From Candidatus Barnesiella excrementavium (GTDB taxonomy: Bacteria > Bacteroidota > Bacteroidia > Bacteroidales > Barnesiellaceae), in the NCBI GenBank assembly GCA_019115485.1, contig DXDM01000029.1, forward strand, positions 1 to 32,279: a stretch of DNA of 32,279 nucleotides. The letters run 5' to 3'. The translations under genes were made by a program, and so were the position numbers. Of the stretch, positions 25,400-32,279 are shown piece by piece (positions within the stretch are counted from its first letter, which is position 1; each line of letters opens with the position of its first letter). The notes beneath the pieces are model-generated. The model had not been told where the DNA came from. It saw only the letters and a program-made list of their open reading frames with translations, and ran no database searches.

Positions 25400-28057
25400 A
25401 TGATGAACAAAAGTCTGAAAAAAGGATTGAAGATTACCGGCATAACCGTGGCGGTTATCTTGGTATTGATGCTTGTCTTGCCCTTTATGTTTCAAGACAA
25501 AGTGATGAACATCGTGAAGAAGGAGGCCAACGAAATGTTGAATGCCCGGCTCGATTTCGAGTCGCTCCACATCAGCCTCTTCTCCCACTTCCCGAGTGCC
25601 TCTATCGAGTTGAACGGCCTGTCGCTTTCGGGGGTAGGCGATTTCGAGGGCGATACGCTGGTGTCGGCCCGGTCGATCGATGTGGCCGTGAATGTGATGA
25701 GCCTGTTTGGCGACGAAGGGTTCGATGTGAACTACATCGTACTTGACCGGCCGTCGGTCAAGGCAGTGAAACTGGCCGACGGCCGGGTGAACTGGGACAT
25801 CATGAAGCCCGATACCCTGGCTGCCGAGGAGGATACGACCGAGGTGGAGAGCGCTTCGTCATTCCGGTTAAAACTGAAACATTTCAAAATCGCCGATGCT
25901 ACGCTCGTCTATATGGACGATTCGACCCAAATGCAGTTCTATACCGATAAGTTCAATTTGAAACTGTCGGGCGACATGAGTGCCGACGTGACCGATATAG
26001 ACAGCCGTCTGTCGTGCGAGAATATCTATCTGGCCATGGGAGGCGTTTCGTATCTGAAACAGGCCAGGGCCGAGGCGAAGTTGACCGTTTCGGCCGATTT
26101 GAAGAACAACAAGTTTACCTTGAAGGAAAATTCGTTGAGTCTCAATGCGATTGTGCTGAATCTCGACGGGTGGCTGGCTCTGCTCGATAACGGAGCCATG
26201 GAGATGGATTTGAAACTCAACACGCCCGAAATCAATTTCAAGGAGTTGTTGTCGCTGGTACCAGCCATCTATCAGAACAATTTCGACAAACTGCGCACCA
26301 CCGGCAACATGTCGCTCACCGCCTTTGCCAAGGGTCGCATGGAGGGCGACGCGATGCCGCAATTCGGACTTACGCTGAATGTGAAAGACGCAACCTTCAA
26401 TTACGAAGGTATGCCGGCGTCGGTCAACGGCATCAACATAGCGGCTGCCGTGAGCAATCCCGGCGGCGATCTGGACAAGACGGTCATCGACTTGTCGGAG
26501 TTCCGCTTCACCATGGCCGGCAATCCGTTCAAGGCTACGCTCTATGCCGCTACCCCCATGTCCGACCTGAATTTCAAGGCAACGGCCAACGGTACCGTGC
26601 ACTTGGGTAAAGTCAAGGAAATATATCCGCTGGGCGATTCCATCAAGCTGAGCGGTATCGTCACGGCCGATTTGCGATTGGCCGGTCGCATGTCGGATAT
26701 CGAAAAAGAGAAGTACGAAAAGATACAGGGCGAGGGCACCTTCTCGATTGCCGATATGGACCTGGCGATGAAGGGTATGCCTGCCGTAGCCGTGAAGCAG
26801 GCAAAAGCCTCGATTTCGGCCAAGGCCATGTCGCTCTCGCAACTCGATGTGAAGGTCGGGCAGAGCGACATTCAGGCTCAGGGCTCGCTTTCGAATTACC
26901 TGGCCTATGTCTTGAAGAACGAGACGATAAAGGGTGCGCTCACGGTCACCTCGTCGCTGCTCGATTTGAACGAGTTGATGGGCGAGAGTTCGACCGCCGA
27001 AGAGACCGCTGCCACAACCGAAACCGATACTACCGCACTCTCGGCCATCGAGGTACCCAAGAACATCGATATGACCTTGAACGCTTCGTTCAAAAAGATT
27101 CTCTTCCAGAAGATGGTACTCGACAACGTAAAGGGTAAACTGGTCGTAGCCGACGGAGCCGTGCGCATGACCCCGCTCAGCCTCAATGCCTTCGGCGGTT
27201 CGATGGTGGCCAATGGCGTCTATTCAACGGCCGAGAATGCATTGCGGCCTCAGGTCAATTTCGATTTGGATATCCAGAAGGCCTCGTTCGGGAAGACCTT
27301 CGATCAGCTCGATATGGTAAAACAGATTGTCCCCATCTTTGAAAAGACGGGTGGAACCTATTCGGTGAAATTCGATTTGAAATCGGCCCTCGACAGTCAG
27401 ATGTCGCCCGATTTGAATACGTTGACTGCCCAGGGTGTGATTCAGTCCAACGATATTCAGTTGCAGAATATCGAGGTATTCAGTCAGTTGGCAACCCTGT
27501 TGAAGAACGACAAGTTGAAGAATATCGAAGCCAAGGATTTGAAAATTTCCTTTGCTGTAGCTGATGGTAAGGTAAAGACATCGCCTTTCGACATCAAGAT
27601 GGGTAACATCACCATGAACCTCTCGGGTGAGACCGGTCTCGACCAGAGTATCGACTATGTGGCTAAAATCAATATCCCCGGCGCCGGGGCATTGAGTAAC
27701 GTATCGGCTACGATAGGGGGTACGTTTACGAAACCTTCGATTAAGCTCAATACCGAAGAGGTGGTGAAGAATGTGGTGACCAGCACGGTGGCCTCGAAGG
27801 TGCTGGGTGTCGATGCCGAGGACGTGGAGGCACAGAAAGCGGCTATTCGCAAACAGGCCGAAGATGCCGGCAACAAATTGATCGAGACGGCCAAGTCGGA
27901 GAGTGAAAAACTGGTAGCCAAAGCTTCGAATCCGTTGGCCAAGATTGCCGCCCAGGCAGCCGGCAAGAAGCTGGTCGAAGAGGCCGAAAAACAGGCTCAG
28001 AACTTGAAGGACGAAGCCGAGAAACTCATCGAGAAACAGTATGGAAACGGTGAATAG
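25400..28057 (+). CDS. AsmA-family envelope protein
   Basis: An 885-residue protein with one N-terminal membrane helix (about 14-32) and a long periplasmic, beta-rich body. The start, with LDFESLHISLFSHFPSASIE then LNGLSLSGVGDFEGDTLVSA, is the AsmA N-terminal domain; the AsmA C-terminal region lies at about 560-800 (LNAFGGSMVANGVYST, then DLNTLTAQGVIQSNDIQLQN). Relatives are thought to bridge lipid transfer between membranes. After about residue 800 a highly charged Ala/Glu/Lys helix predicts a coiled coil of about 80 residues. Two ATG codons stand in tandem at 25400 and 25403; either could serve. It is 5 nt after the helicase gene and has its own terminator. Confidence 0.88.
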   Translation: MMNKSLKKGLKITGITVAVILVLMLVLPFMFQDKVMNIVKKEANEMLNARLDFESLHISLFSHFPSASIELNGLSLSGVGDFEGDTLVSARSIDVAVNVMSLFGDEGFDVNYIVLDRPSVKAVKLADGRVNWDIMKPDTLAAEEDTTEVESASSFRLKLKHFKIADATLVYMDDSTQMQFYTDKFNLKLSGDMSADVTDIDSRLSCENIYLAMGGVSYLKQARAEAKLTVSADLKNNKFTLKENSLSLNAIVLNLDGWLALLDNGAMEMDLKLNTPEINFKELLSLVPAIYQNNFDKLRTTGNMSLTAFAKGRMEGDAMPQFGLTLNVKDATFNYEGMPASVNGINIAAAVSNPGGDLDKTVIDLSEFRFTMAGNPFKATLYAATPMSDLNFKATANGTVHLGKVKEIYPLGDSIKLSGIVTADLRLAGRMSDIEKEKYEKIQGEGTFSIADMDLAMKGMPAVAVKQAKASISAKAMSLSQLDVKVGQSDIQAQGSLSNYLAYVLKNETIKGALTVTSSLLDLNELMGESSTAEETAATTETDTTALSAIEVPKNIDMTLNASFKKILFQKMVLDNVKGKLVVADGAVRMTPLSLNAFGGSMVANGVYSTAENALRPQVNFDLDIQKASFGKTFDQLDMVKQIVPIFEKTGGTYSVKFDLKSALDSQMSPDLNTLTAQGVIQSNDIQLQNIEVFSQLATLLKNDKLKNIEAKDLKISFAVADGKVKTSPFDIKMGNITMNLSGETGLDQSIDYVAKINIPGAGALSNVSATIGGTFTKPSIKLNTEEVVKNVVTSTVASKVLGVDAEDVEAQKAAIRKQAEDAGNKLIETAKSESEKLVAKASNPLAKIAAQAAGKKLVEEAEKQAQNLKDEAEKLIEKQYGNGE

Positions 28058-28084
28058 CAGAGGCGTCCTGTGAAGGTGGAACCG

Positions 28085-28115
28085 GGGAGCAGAATTTTCT
28101 GCTCCCTTTGTTTTA
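28085..28115 (+). terminator. terminator of the helicase-AsmA unit
   Basis: A 10-bp perfect stem, GGGAGCAGAA with TTCTGCTCCC, has a 2-nt loop at most (it will open to 4) and is followed by TTTGTTTTA. It lies 28 nt after the AsmA stop codon. Confidence 0.85.
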
Positions 28116-28368
28116 CTATTCCGTTTGTAAATTAAGATAGGAAAAGCAACTCAAAAGGGAATGCATGTAACCGGGAATAAAATTTTTGTGTGACGGAGTC
28201 GGCCGGTCATATCCCCAAAGAGGTTGAGAAACTAGATAATCTCAGATCCTGGGAAAGCGGTTAAACGAACTCACAAGGGGGGGAGGTAATTCGTTCAGAT
28301 GTTCATGAGGTGGTGCCTGTTTGACTGCTTCGATGCAGTATATATCCGACAAGTGCAGTACAAAATTC

Positions 28369-28395
28369 ACCGAAGAGCCAAAGAAAATCTTCGGT
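28369..28395 (+). terminator. 8-bp hairpin, possible weak terminator
   Basis: ACCGAAGA and TCTTCGGT are exact complements around an 11-nt loop, followed by TTGGTTG. It lies just before the promoter at 28399-28430, so it may insulate the small gene from upstream transcription. Confidence 0.35.
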
Positions 28396-28398
28396 TTG

Positions 28399-28430
28399 GT
28401 TGTCCCGTAAAAGCATTTTTCGTTTCTTTG
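28399..28430 (+). promoter_or_regulatory. promoter of the small membrane peptide gene
   Basis: TTTCTTTG at 28423-28430 matches the -7 box with one mismatch, and GTTG at 28399-28402 stands 20 nt upstream, matching TTTG with one mismatch. Predicted start near 28437, 29 nt before the ATG. Confidence 0.4.
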
Positions 28431-28465
28431 CGATGGAACCTTAATCGATATTTAACCTTCTATTT

Positions 28466-28597
28466 ATGACTACACTGGAATTTATCCTGGTCTGCATACT
28501 CATTCCGGGGCTACTGGGAGGAATCTTTGCTCCTATGGTGGTGAAGGGGTGTAAAGGTCTCTATGCCAAGTGGCGTAACAGGTGCAAGCAATCTTGA
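28466..28597 (+). CDS. small membrane peptide of 43 residues
   Basis: An open frame with ATG and TGA encodes MTTLEFILVCILIPGLLGG, then FAPMVVKGCKGLYAKWRNRC and KQS. One hydrophobic helix (about 5-26) is followed by a basic, Lys/Arg-rich tail, giving an inside-positive, single-span peptide with its N-terminus outside or in the membrane. A plausible promoter lies 36 nt upstream. It is too short for most gene finders. Small single-span peptides of this type occur in Bacteroidales as orphans or regulators; I do not recognise a family. No obvious ribosome site, as is normal here. Confidence 0.5.
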   Translation: MTTLEFILVCILIPGLLGGIFAPMVVKGCKGLYAKWRNRCKQS

Positions 28598-28712
28598 AAA
28601 TAGCTTGTTTCGTTTATCTATACCCGTGTTTTCTCATTATCTTTTAGGATTCGGTTCGGCATAGCCAGATGCTGAAAACTGTGTTTCCCGTTTGCCGCTG
28701 CTCTCGTCTTTG

Positions 28713-28732
28713 TATCTTCTTTGTAGAAGATA
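28713..28732. repeat. 8-bp perfect inverted repeat upstream of the MFS gene
   Basis: TATCTTCT and AGAAGATA are exact complements around TTGT. It lies 20 nt before the larger palindrome at 28753-28783 and is embedded in promoter-like sequence (TTTG on both sides). It could be a second regulator site or a weak hairpin. Confidence 0.35.
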
Positions 28733-28752
28733 AGATGCAGTTCGGTATAGAC

Positions 28753-28783
28753 AGACAAATGAAAACAAGGTTTTCATTTGTCT
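28753..28783. promoter_or_regulatory. 14-bp perfect palindrome covering the -33 box (operator candidate)
   Basis: AGACAAATGAAAAC and GTTTTCATTTGTCT are exact complements with only 3 nt between them. The right arm contains the TTTG (28777-28780) used as -33 element of the MFS promoter. Position and symmetry fit a site for a dimeric repressor; no U-tract follows, so it is not a terminator. No regulator gene is adjacent. Confidence 0.55.
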
Positions 28784-28808
28784 CTACTCTCACCTTTCTG
28801 TATCTTTG
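28777..28808 (+). promoter_or_regulatory. MFS transporter promoter
   Basis: TTTG at 28777-28780 and TATCTTTG at 28801-28808 are both exact consensus matches with a 20-nt spacer, the best promoter in the window. Predicted start near 28815, 30 nt before ATG 28845. Confidence 0.75.
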
Positions 28809-28844
28809 CAGCCGATATGCGTGAGCAGGGTTTAAAAGTGAAAG

Positions 28845-30248
28845 ATGAAAAAGGAAGTGGAAGAGGAAGAAAAGATTGTAGGTGATTTGAATTGGGACGG
28901 GTTGCATCGTCCCCGCATCTACTATGCCATGGCAACCACCTTTTGCGGGTTGTTCCTGTCGGTGCTCGATGGTACCATCTGTAATGTGGCCCTGCCCAGT
29001 ATTGCCCAGCAACTACACGTCTCGTCGTCCGATTCCATTTGGATTGTCAACTCCTTCCAGCTGGTCATCATGATGACGTTGCTCCCCTTCTCGTCGATGG
29101 GCGAACGGTGGGGATACAAGCAGGTCTATCTGCGGGGTGTTGTGGTCTTCACCATCGGGTCGTTGCTGTGTGCCCTGTCGCCTAACTTGCCGTTGCTGGT
29201 TCTTTCGCGGGTATTCCAGGGATTCGGTGCCGCCATGATTATGAGTGTGAATACCTCGCTCATCAAGCTCATCTATCCCAAACGCCGGTTGGGCGAGGGG
29301 GTAGGGCTTAATGCCACGGTCGTGGCGCTGGCCTCGGTGACCGGGCCTACCTTGGCGGCCGCCATTCTTTCGTTCGCATCATGGCCCTGGCTTTTTGCCA
29401 TCAATATACCGGTAGGTATTGCTACCTTTATTTTGGGGCGCAAGTTCTTGCCCGACAATGCCGTGAAGGTGCTTGGCCGCCGCTTCAACTGGAAAGAGGC
29501 GCTGCTCAATGCCGCCACCTTCGGACTCTTTATCGGCTGTGTCGAGGCCTATTCGCACGATGTGCCGGTGCGTTGGGTGTTGTGCGGAGTCGCCTTGTTG
29601 GCTGTTGTAGGAACCGTGTATGTGCGTATGCAGCTGCGCGAGCGTTATCCCATGCTCCCCTTCGACTTGTTGAAAATCCCCATCTTCTCGATGTCGGTTG
29701 CAACCAGCATACTATCCTTCACGGCTCAGATGATTTGTATGATTGCCATGCCCTTCCTGCTGGTCAACACCTTTCATTACGATGCCGTGGGTACCGGACT
29801 GCTCATGACCTCGTGGCCGCTGGTGATTATATTTGTCGCCCCGTTGGCCGGAGAGCTCATCGGGAAGATACACCCCGGAATTCTGGGCGGTGCCGGGTTG
29901 ATGATTATGAGTATAGGCTGTTTCAGCCTTTCGTTTGTCCCGACCGATACGTCGCATTTCGGGCTCGTGTGGCGGTTGATGTTGTGCGGTATGGGATTCG
30001 GCTTTTTCCAGTCACCCAACAATCACATGCTGCTCACCTCGGCACCCCTGCAACGCACCGGTAGTGCCAGTGGCATGCTCGCCACCGCTCGTCTCACGGG
30101 GCAGACCGTCGGGGCCGCATTGGTTGCCCTGCTGTTCCATATCTATGGCGATACCGCTCCGCACGACGCCATGCTCCTGGCCGGAATCCTCACCCTGTGT
30201 GGAGCTCTCTCCTCAATCCTCCGTCTGCGCGTAAGTCTGCCGAAGTAG
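28845..30248 (+). CDS. MFS transporter of the DHA2 (EmrB/QacA-like) drug:H+ antiporter family
   Basis: An inner-membrane exporter of 467 residues with about 14 predicted helices, the DHA2 number. Motifs: helix 1 with FLSVLDGTICNVALPSIAQ, SIWIVNSFQLVIMMTLLPFS, a motif-A loop at MGERWGYKQVYLRG, and motif C at VTGPTLAAAIL with WPWLFAINIPVGI. The charged N-terminus (EVEEEEK) is cytosolic. Relatives expel drugs, dyes or bile-type compounds using the proton gradient; substrate here is unknown. No adjacent membrane-fusion or outer-membrane partner is seen. A palindrome over the -33 box suggests inducible control. Confidence 0.9.
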   Translation: MKKEVEEEEKIVGDLNWDGLHRPRIYYAMATTFCGLFLSVLDGTICNVALPSIAQQLHVSSSDSIWIVNSFQLVIMMTLLPFSSMGERWGYKQVYLRGVVVFTIGSLLCALSPNLPLLVLSRVFQGFGAAMIMSVNTSLIKLIYPKRRLGEGVGLNATVVALASVTGPTLAAAILSFASWPWLFAINIPVGIATFILGRKFLPDNAVKVLGRRFNWKEALLNAATFGLFIGCVEAYSHDVPVRWVLCGVALLAVVGTVYVRMQLRERYPMLPFDLLKIPIFSMSVATSILSFTAQMICMIAMPFLLVNTFHYDAVGTGLLMTSWPLVIIFVAPLAGELIGKIHPGILGGAGLMIMSIGCFSLSFVPTDTSHFGLVWRLMLCGMGFGFFQSPNNHMLLTSAPLQRTGSASGMLATARLTGQTVGAALVALLFHIYGDTAPHDAMLLAGILTLCGALSSILRLRVSLPK

Positions 30249-30332
30249 TTGACCGAATGCGCCATGTGATTGAATCGTAATCGGGTGCTGTTTTTTTATC
30301 CGCTATCACGGTTGCGATGACCGCTTTGTTGA

Positions 30333-30461
30333 GTGGTACGTCTTTGGGGTGTGCAGGAGGTTTCGAAGCCCGACGATTTCATCACGGCTCTTGTTCGTTT
30401 GCAGGAGGCTTGCGGAGTAGCCGATTATGGCGTGAGAATCTTTGAAGAGTCTTATCGATAG
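30333..30461 (+). pseudogene. decayed coding fragment, possibly the C-terminal end of an iron-type alcohol dehydrogenase
   Basis: A start-less frame runs from just after an in-frame TGA to a TAG and reads SKPDDFITALVRLQEACGVA, then DYGVRIFEESYR. This looks like real protein, unlike the surrounding DNA; ALVRLQEACGVAD and DYG recall from memory a segment of Fe-dependent alcohol/lactaldehyde dehydrogenases, with a small internal loss. No start codon or upstream remainder survives. A strong terminator lies 21 nt downstream, where a real gene end would have one. The family guess is weak. Confidence 0.3.
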
Positions 30462-30481
30462 TGGATAACGGGATTATCATT

Positions 30482-30525
30482 CGATAGCGAGGTGTCCCAT
30501 TGGAACGCCTCGCTATCGTTTTCTT
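30482..30525 (+). terminator. strong rho-independent terminator
   Basis: CGATAGCGAGG pairs perfectly with CCTCGCTATCG and the stem continues inward (TGT with ACG, one wobble); TTTTCTT follows. It may end MFS transcripts or be left from the decayed gene just upstream. Confidence 0.88.
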
Positions 30526-30625
30526 AGAATCAATTTCCGATATATATCGATGGTTGTATTCGGTTCCAGAGGTTGCCAAAAGGAAATAAATTCAAGGATT
30601 TGAGTGCATGAGAAAGAAAAAAACA

Positions 30626-30646
30626 TATATTTGTCCTATATATTTG
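30626..30646 (+). promoter_or_regulatory. two tandem -7 boxes upstream of xylulokinase
   Basis: TATATTTG occurs at 30626-30633 and again at 30639-30646, 13 bp apart; both match TAnnTTTG exactly. TTTG at 30599-30602 is 23 nt before the first, slightly far. Leaders of about 90-100 nt would result. Confidence 0.5.
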
Positions 30647-30740
30647 AAATGCAATGTATAAAATATCCGGGTCGTGAATTTTATACGTTGCGGAGGAATG
30701 GAGAGAGGAAAAACAGAAATTACAGTAAATAGGAACAGCC

Positions 30741-32228
30741 ATGTATTTATTGGGGTATGACATAGGAAGCTCATCGGTAAAGGCAAGCCTGGTCGATGCA
30801 GAAAGTGGCAAGTGTGTAGCTTCGGCATTCTATCCGAAAAAAGAAGCTCCCATTTTATCGGTCCGGTTAGGCTGGGCCGAGCAGAATCCGGAAAGTTGGT
30901 GGGAATATTTGAGAGTGGCAACACAGGCCGTCTTGGTAGAGTCCAGGGTGGATAAAGAGGATATCAAGGCCATCGGAATCTCCTATCAGATGCACGGCTT
31001 GGTTTGTGTAGATAGGGACCATCGGGTGTTGCGTCCGGCTATCATTTGGTGTGACTCGCGAGCCGTATCTTATGGGCAGAAGGCTTTTGAAGAACTGGGT
31101 CGGGAGCGATGTTTATTGCATCTGTTGAATTCTCCGGGGAATTTTACAGCCTCCAAGCTGGCCTGGGTCAAGGCGAATGAGTCGCAGGTATATGAGCGAA
31201 TCTATAAAATCATGTTGCCGGGTGATTATATAGCCATGCGTTTGAGCGATGAGGTGTGTACAACGGTCTCGGGCCTTTCGGAGGGCATGCTATGGGATTT
31301 CCGGCAAAATACCTTGGCCGGGTTCCTATTGGATTATTATGGAATCGATTCATCGTTGATAGCAGAAATAAAGCCCACTTTTTCGGAGCAGGGTTATGTG
31401 AGTGCGGCGGCAGCTCGGGATTTGGGGTTGAAGGAAGGAACTCCTATCACATATCGTGCAGGCGATCAGCCCAACAATGCGTTGTCGCTCAATGTATTCA
31501 ATCCGGGCGAAATCGCTTCTACCGCAGGAACCAGCGGTGTGGTGTATGGAATAAATGGGGCTGTAAGTTATGATGAGAAAAGCAGGGTCAATACCTTTGC
31601 GCATGTCAATTATTCTCCGGAACAGCCCCGCTTGGGGGTATTGCTCTGTATCAATGGCACGGGTATCCTGAACTCTTGGGTGAAGCGTAATGTGGCCGGT
31701 GAAATCTCCTATGCAGAGATGAACGAATGGGCCGGACAAGTCCCGATAGGAAGCGAAGGGGTTTGTGTTTTGCCTTTTGGAAATGGGGTAGAGCGAATGT
31801 TGGAAAATAGAGAGGTAGGCTGTTCCATGAGTGGCTTGAACTTTAACCGGCATGATAAGCGTCACATTATTCGGGCGGCGCAAGAGGGAATCGTGTTTTC
31901 CTTCAAATACGGGATCGATATTATGTCACAAATGGGTATTTCGGTGCAGAAGATACATGCGGGTTATACCAATATGTTTTTGAGCCCGATTTTCCGTGAC
32001 ACGCTGTCGGGTGTGACGGGAGCTACCATTGAGTTGTATGATACCGATGGCGCATTGGGGGCTGCCAAAGGGGCAGGGATAGGAGCCGGGATATATAAAA
32101 ACACCGACGAGGCGTTTGCCTCATTGGAAAAACGAGGCGTTGTGGAGCCTGACAGGACAAGGCGACAGGAGTATCTCGATGCCTATTCCATCTGGCTTCA
32201 ACGGCTTGACAAGGAGGTTTGTGAATAA
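30741..32228 (+). CDS. xylB: xylulokinase (FGGY-family sugar kinase)
   Basis: Phosphorylates D-xylulose to xylulose 5-phosphate in the cytosol, feeding the pentose phosphate pathway. The 495-residue protein has the phosphate loop GYDIGSSSVKASLVD at the N-terminus, substrate-binding SYQMHGLVCVD (about 82-92) and IIWCDSRA, the catalytic Asp at residue 242 in AGDQPNNALS, and ASTAGTSGVVYGI for ATP binding. The C-terminal domain has GVTGATIELYDTDGALGAA. The sequence matches Bacteroides XylB proteins as I recall them. In relatives it neighbours xylose isomerase and a transporter; none is seen before it, and the window ends just after it. A terminator follows, so it may be a single-gene unit. Confidence 0.88.
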   Translation: MYLLGYDIGSSSVKASLVDAESGKCVASAFYPKKEAPILSVRLGWAEQNPESWWEYLRVATQAVLVESRVDKEDIKAIGISYQMHGLVCVDRDHRVLRPAIIWCDSRAVSYGQKAFEELGRERCLLHLLNSPGNFTASKLAWVKANESQVYERIYKIMLPGDYIAMRLSDEVCTTVSGLSEGMLWDFRQNTLAGFLLDYYGIDSSLIAEIKPTFSEQGYVSAAAARDLGLKEGTPITYRAGDQPNNALSLNVFNPGEIASTAGTSGVVYGINGAVSYDEKSRVNTFAHVNYSPEQPRLGVLLCINGTGILNSWVKRNVAGEISYAEMNEWAGQVPIGSEGVCVLPFGNGVERMLENREVGCSMSGLNFNRHDKRHIIRAAQEGIVFSFKYGIDIMSQMGISVQKIHAGYTNMFLSPIFRDTLSGVTGATIELYDTDGALGAAKGAGIGAGIYKNTDEAFASLEKRGVVEPDRTRRQEYLDAYSIWLQRLDKEVCE

Positions 32229-32230
32229 AA

Positions 32231-32265
32231 AACAGAGCCAATCGCGTTCGCTGATTGGCTCTGTT
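32231..32265 (+). terminator. terminator after xylulokinase
   Basis: A 13-bp perfect stem, AACAGAGCCAATC with GATTGGCTCTGTT, has a 9-nt loop and starts 2 nt after the stop codon. The tail TCGTTG is only partly U-rich. Confidence 0.75.
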
Positions 32266-32279
32266 CGTTGCGGAAAGAG

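Larger units (their letters stand above)
28116..28465. other. intergenic region with small hairpins, no gene seen
   Basis: About 350 bp without a protein gene. Short inverted repeats occur at 28225-28244 (TGAGA and TCTCA), 28324-28339 (ACTGC and GCAGT) and 28369-28395. They do not match a riboswitch I know. The end of the region carries a promoter for the small gene at 28466. Confidence 0.5.

Noticed and set aside
28116..28400. Riboswitch or transposon remnant
   Set aside because: Only short unrelated hairpins are visible; no aptamer core, terminal repeat or transposase trace is recognised.
1..32279. Integrated mobile element, tRNA-linked island or defence system
   Set aside because: No integrase, transposase, tRNA, toxin-antitoxin pair or nuclease operon is seen; most genes are conserved core functions.

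Overview
The window looks like chromosomal DNA of a Bacteroidales bacterium, probably of the Barnesiella type (inference). The genus guess rests only on a moderately GC-rich core, gene families and gene order. Bacteroidetes hallmarks include several matches to the -7 promoter box TAnnTTTG (some with a TTTG-like -33 element), mostly weak Shine-Dalgarno sites, a type IX secretion (T9SS) C-terminal sorting domain, split glycine decarboxylase genes and a FadL/OmpP1-type outer-membrane protein. I see no insertion sequence, integrase, CRISPR array, tRNA or rRNA.

Layout. 1-511: end of an omega-amidase/nitrilase gene (+). 637-5794 (-): dnaG primase, then an ABC-2 exporter (ATPase and permease) followed by a small lipoprotein. 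5795-6447: a long AT-rich gap with a promoter-plus-terminator pair that could make a small RNA of about 67 nt, and further on a promoter and 10-bp palindrome in front of a T9SS-exported protein (6448-7722). 7803-14538 (-): a complete glycine cleavage cluster, lplA-gcvT-gcvH-gcvPA-gcvPB-lpdA, with a strong terminator hairpin just before lpdA. 14836-18343 (-): lon protease and a D-2-hydroxyacid dehydrogenase. 18545-19892 (+): a tRNA methyltransferase of the TrmN6 type and an HdeD-like membrane protein. 20155-23265 (+): a Trp/Tyr- and Ser/Arg-rich exported protein paired with a FadL-like outer-membrane protein. 23373-28057 (+): a Pif1-like helicase with a C-terminal TPR domain, then an AsmA-like protein. 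28466-32228 (+): a 43-residue membrane peptide, a DHA2-type MFS transporter behind a 14-bp perfect palindrome that covers its -33 box, a decayed coding fragment with a terminator, and xylulokinase.

How the genes work together. The gcv cluster encodes all four glycine cleavage proteins (P as two subunits, H, T, L) plus the ligase that lipoylates H protein, so one locus supplies the whole machine for glycine to CO2, NH3, NADH and methylene-THF. The ABC genes form one exporter. Most of the window is ordinary core genome. The parts worth a second look are the intergenic signals (small-RNA candidate, two promoter-overlapping palindromes, intra-operon terminator), the composition break in the T9SS protein, the duplicated N-terminus of the hydroxyacid dehydrogenase and the low-complexity exported protein. 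I found no convincing new multi-gene system.
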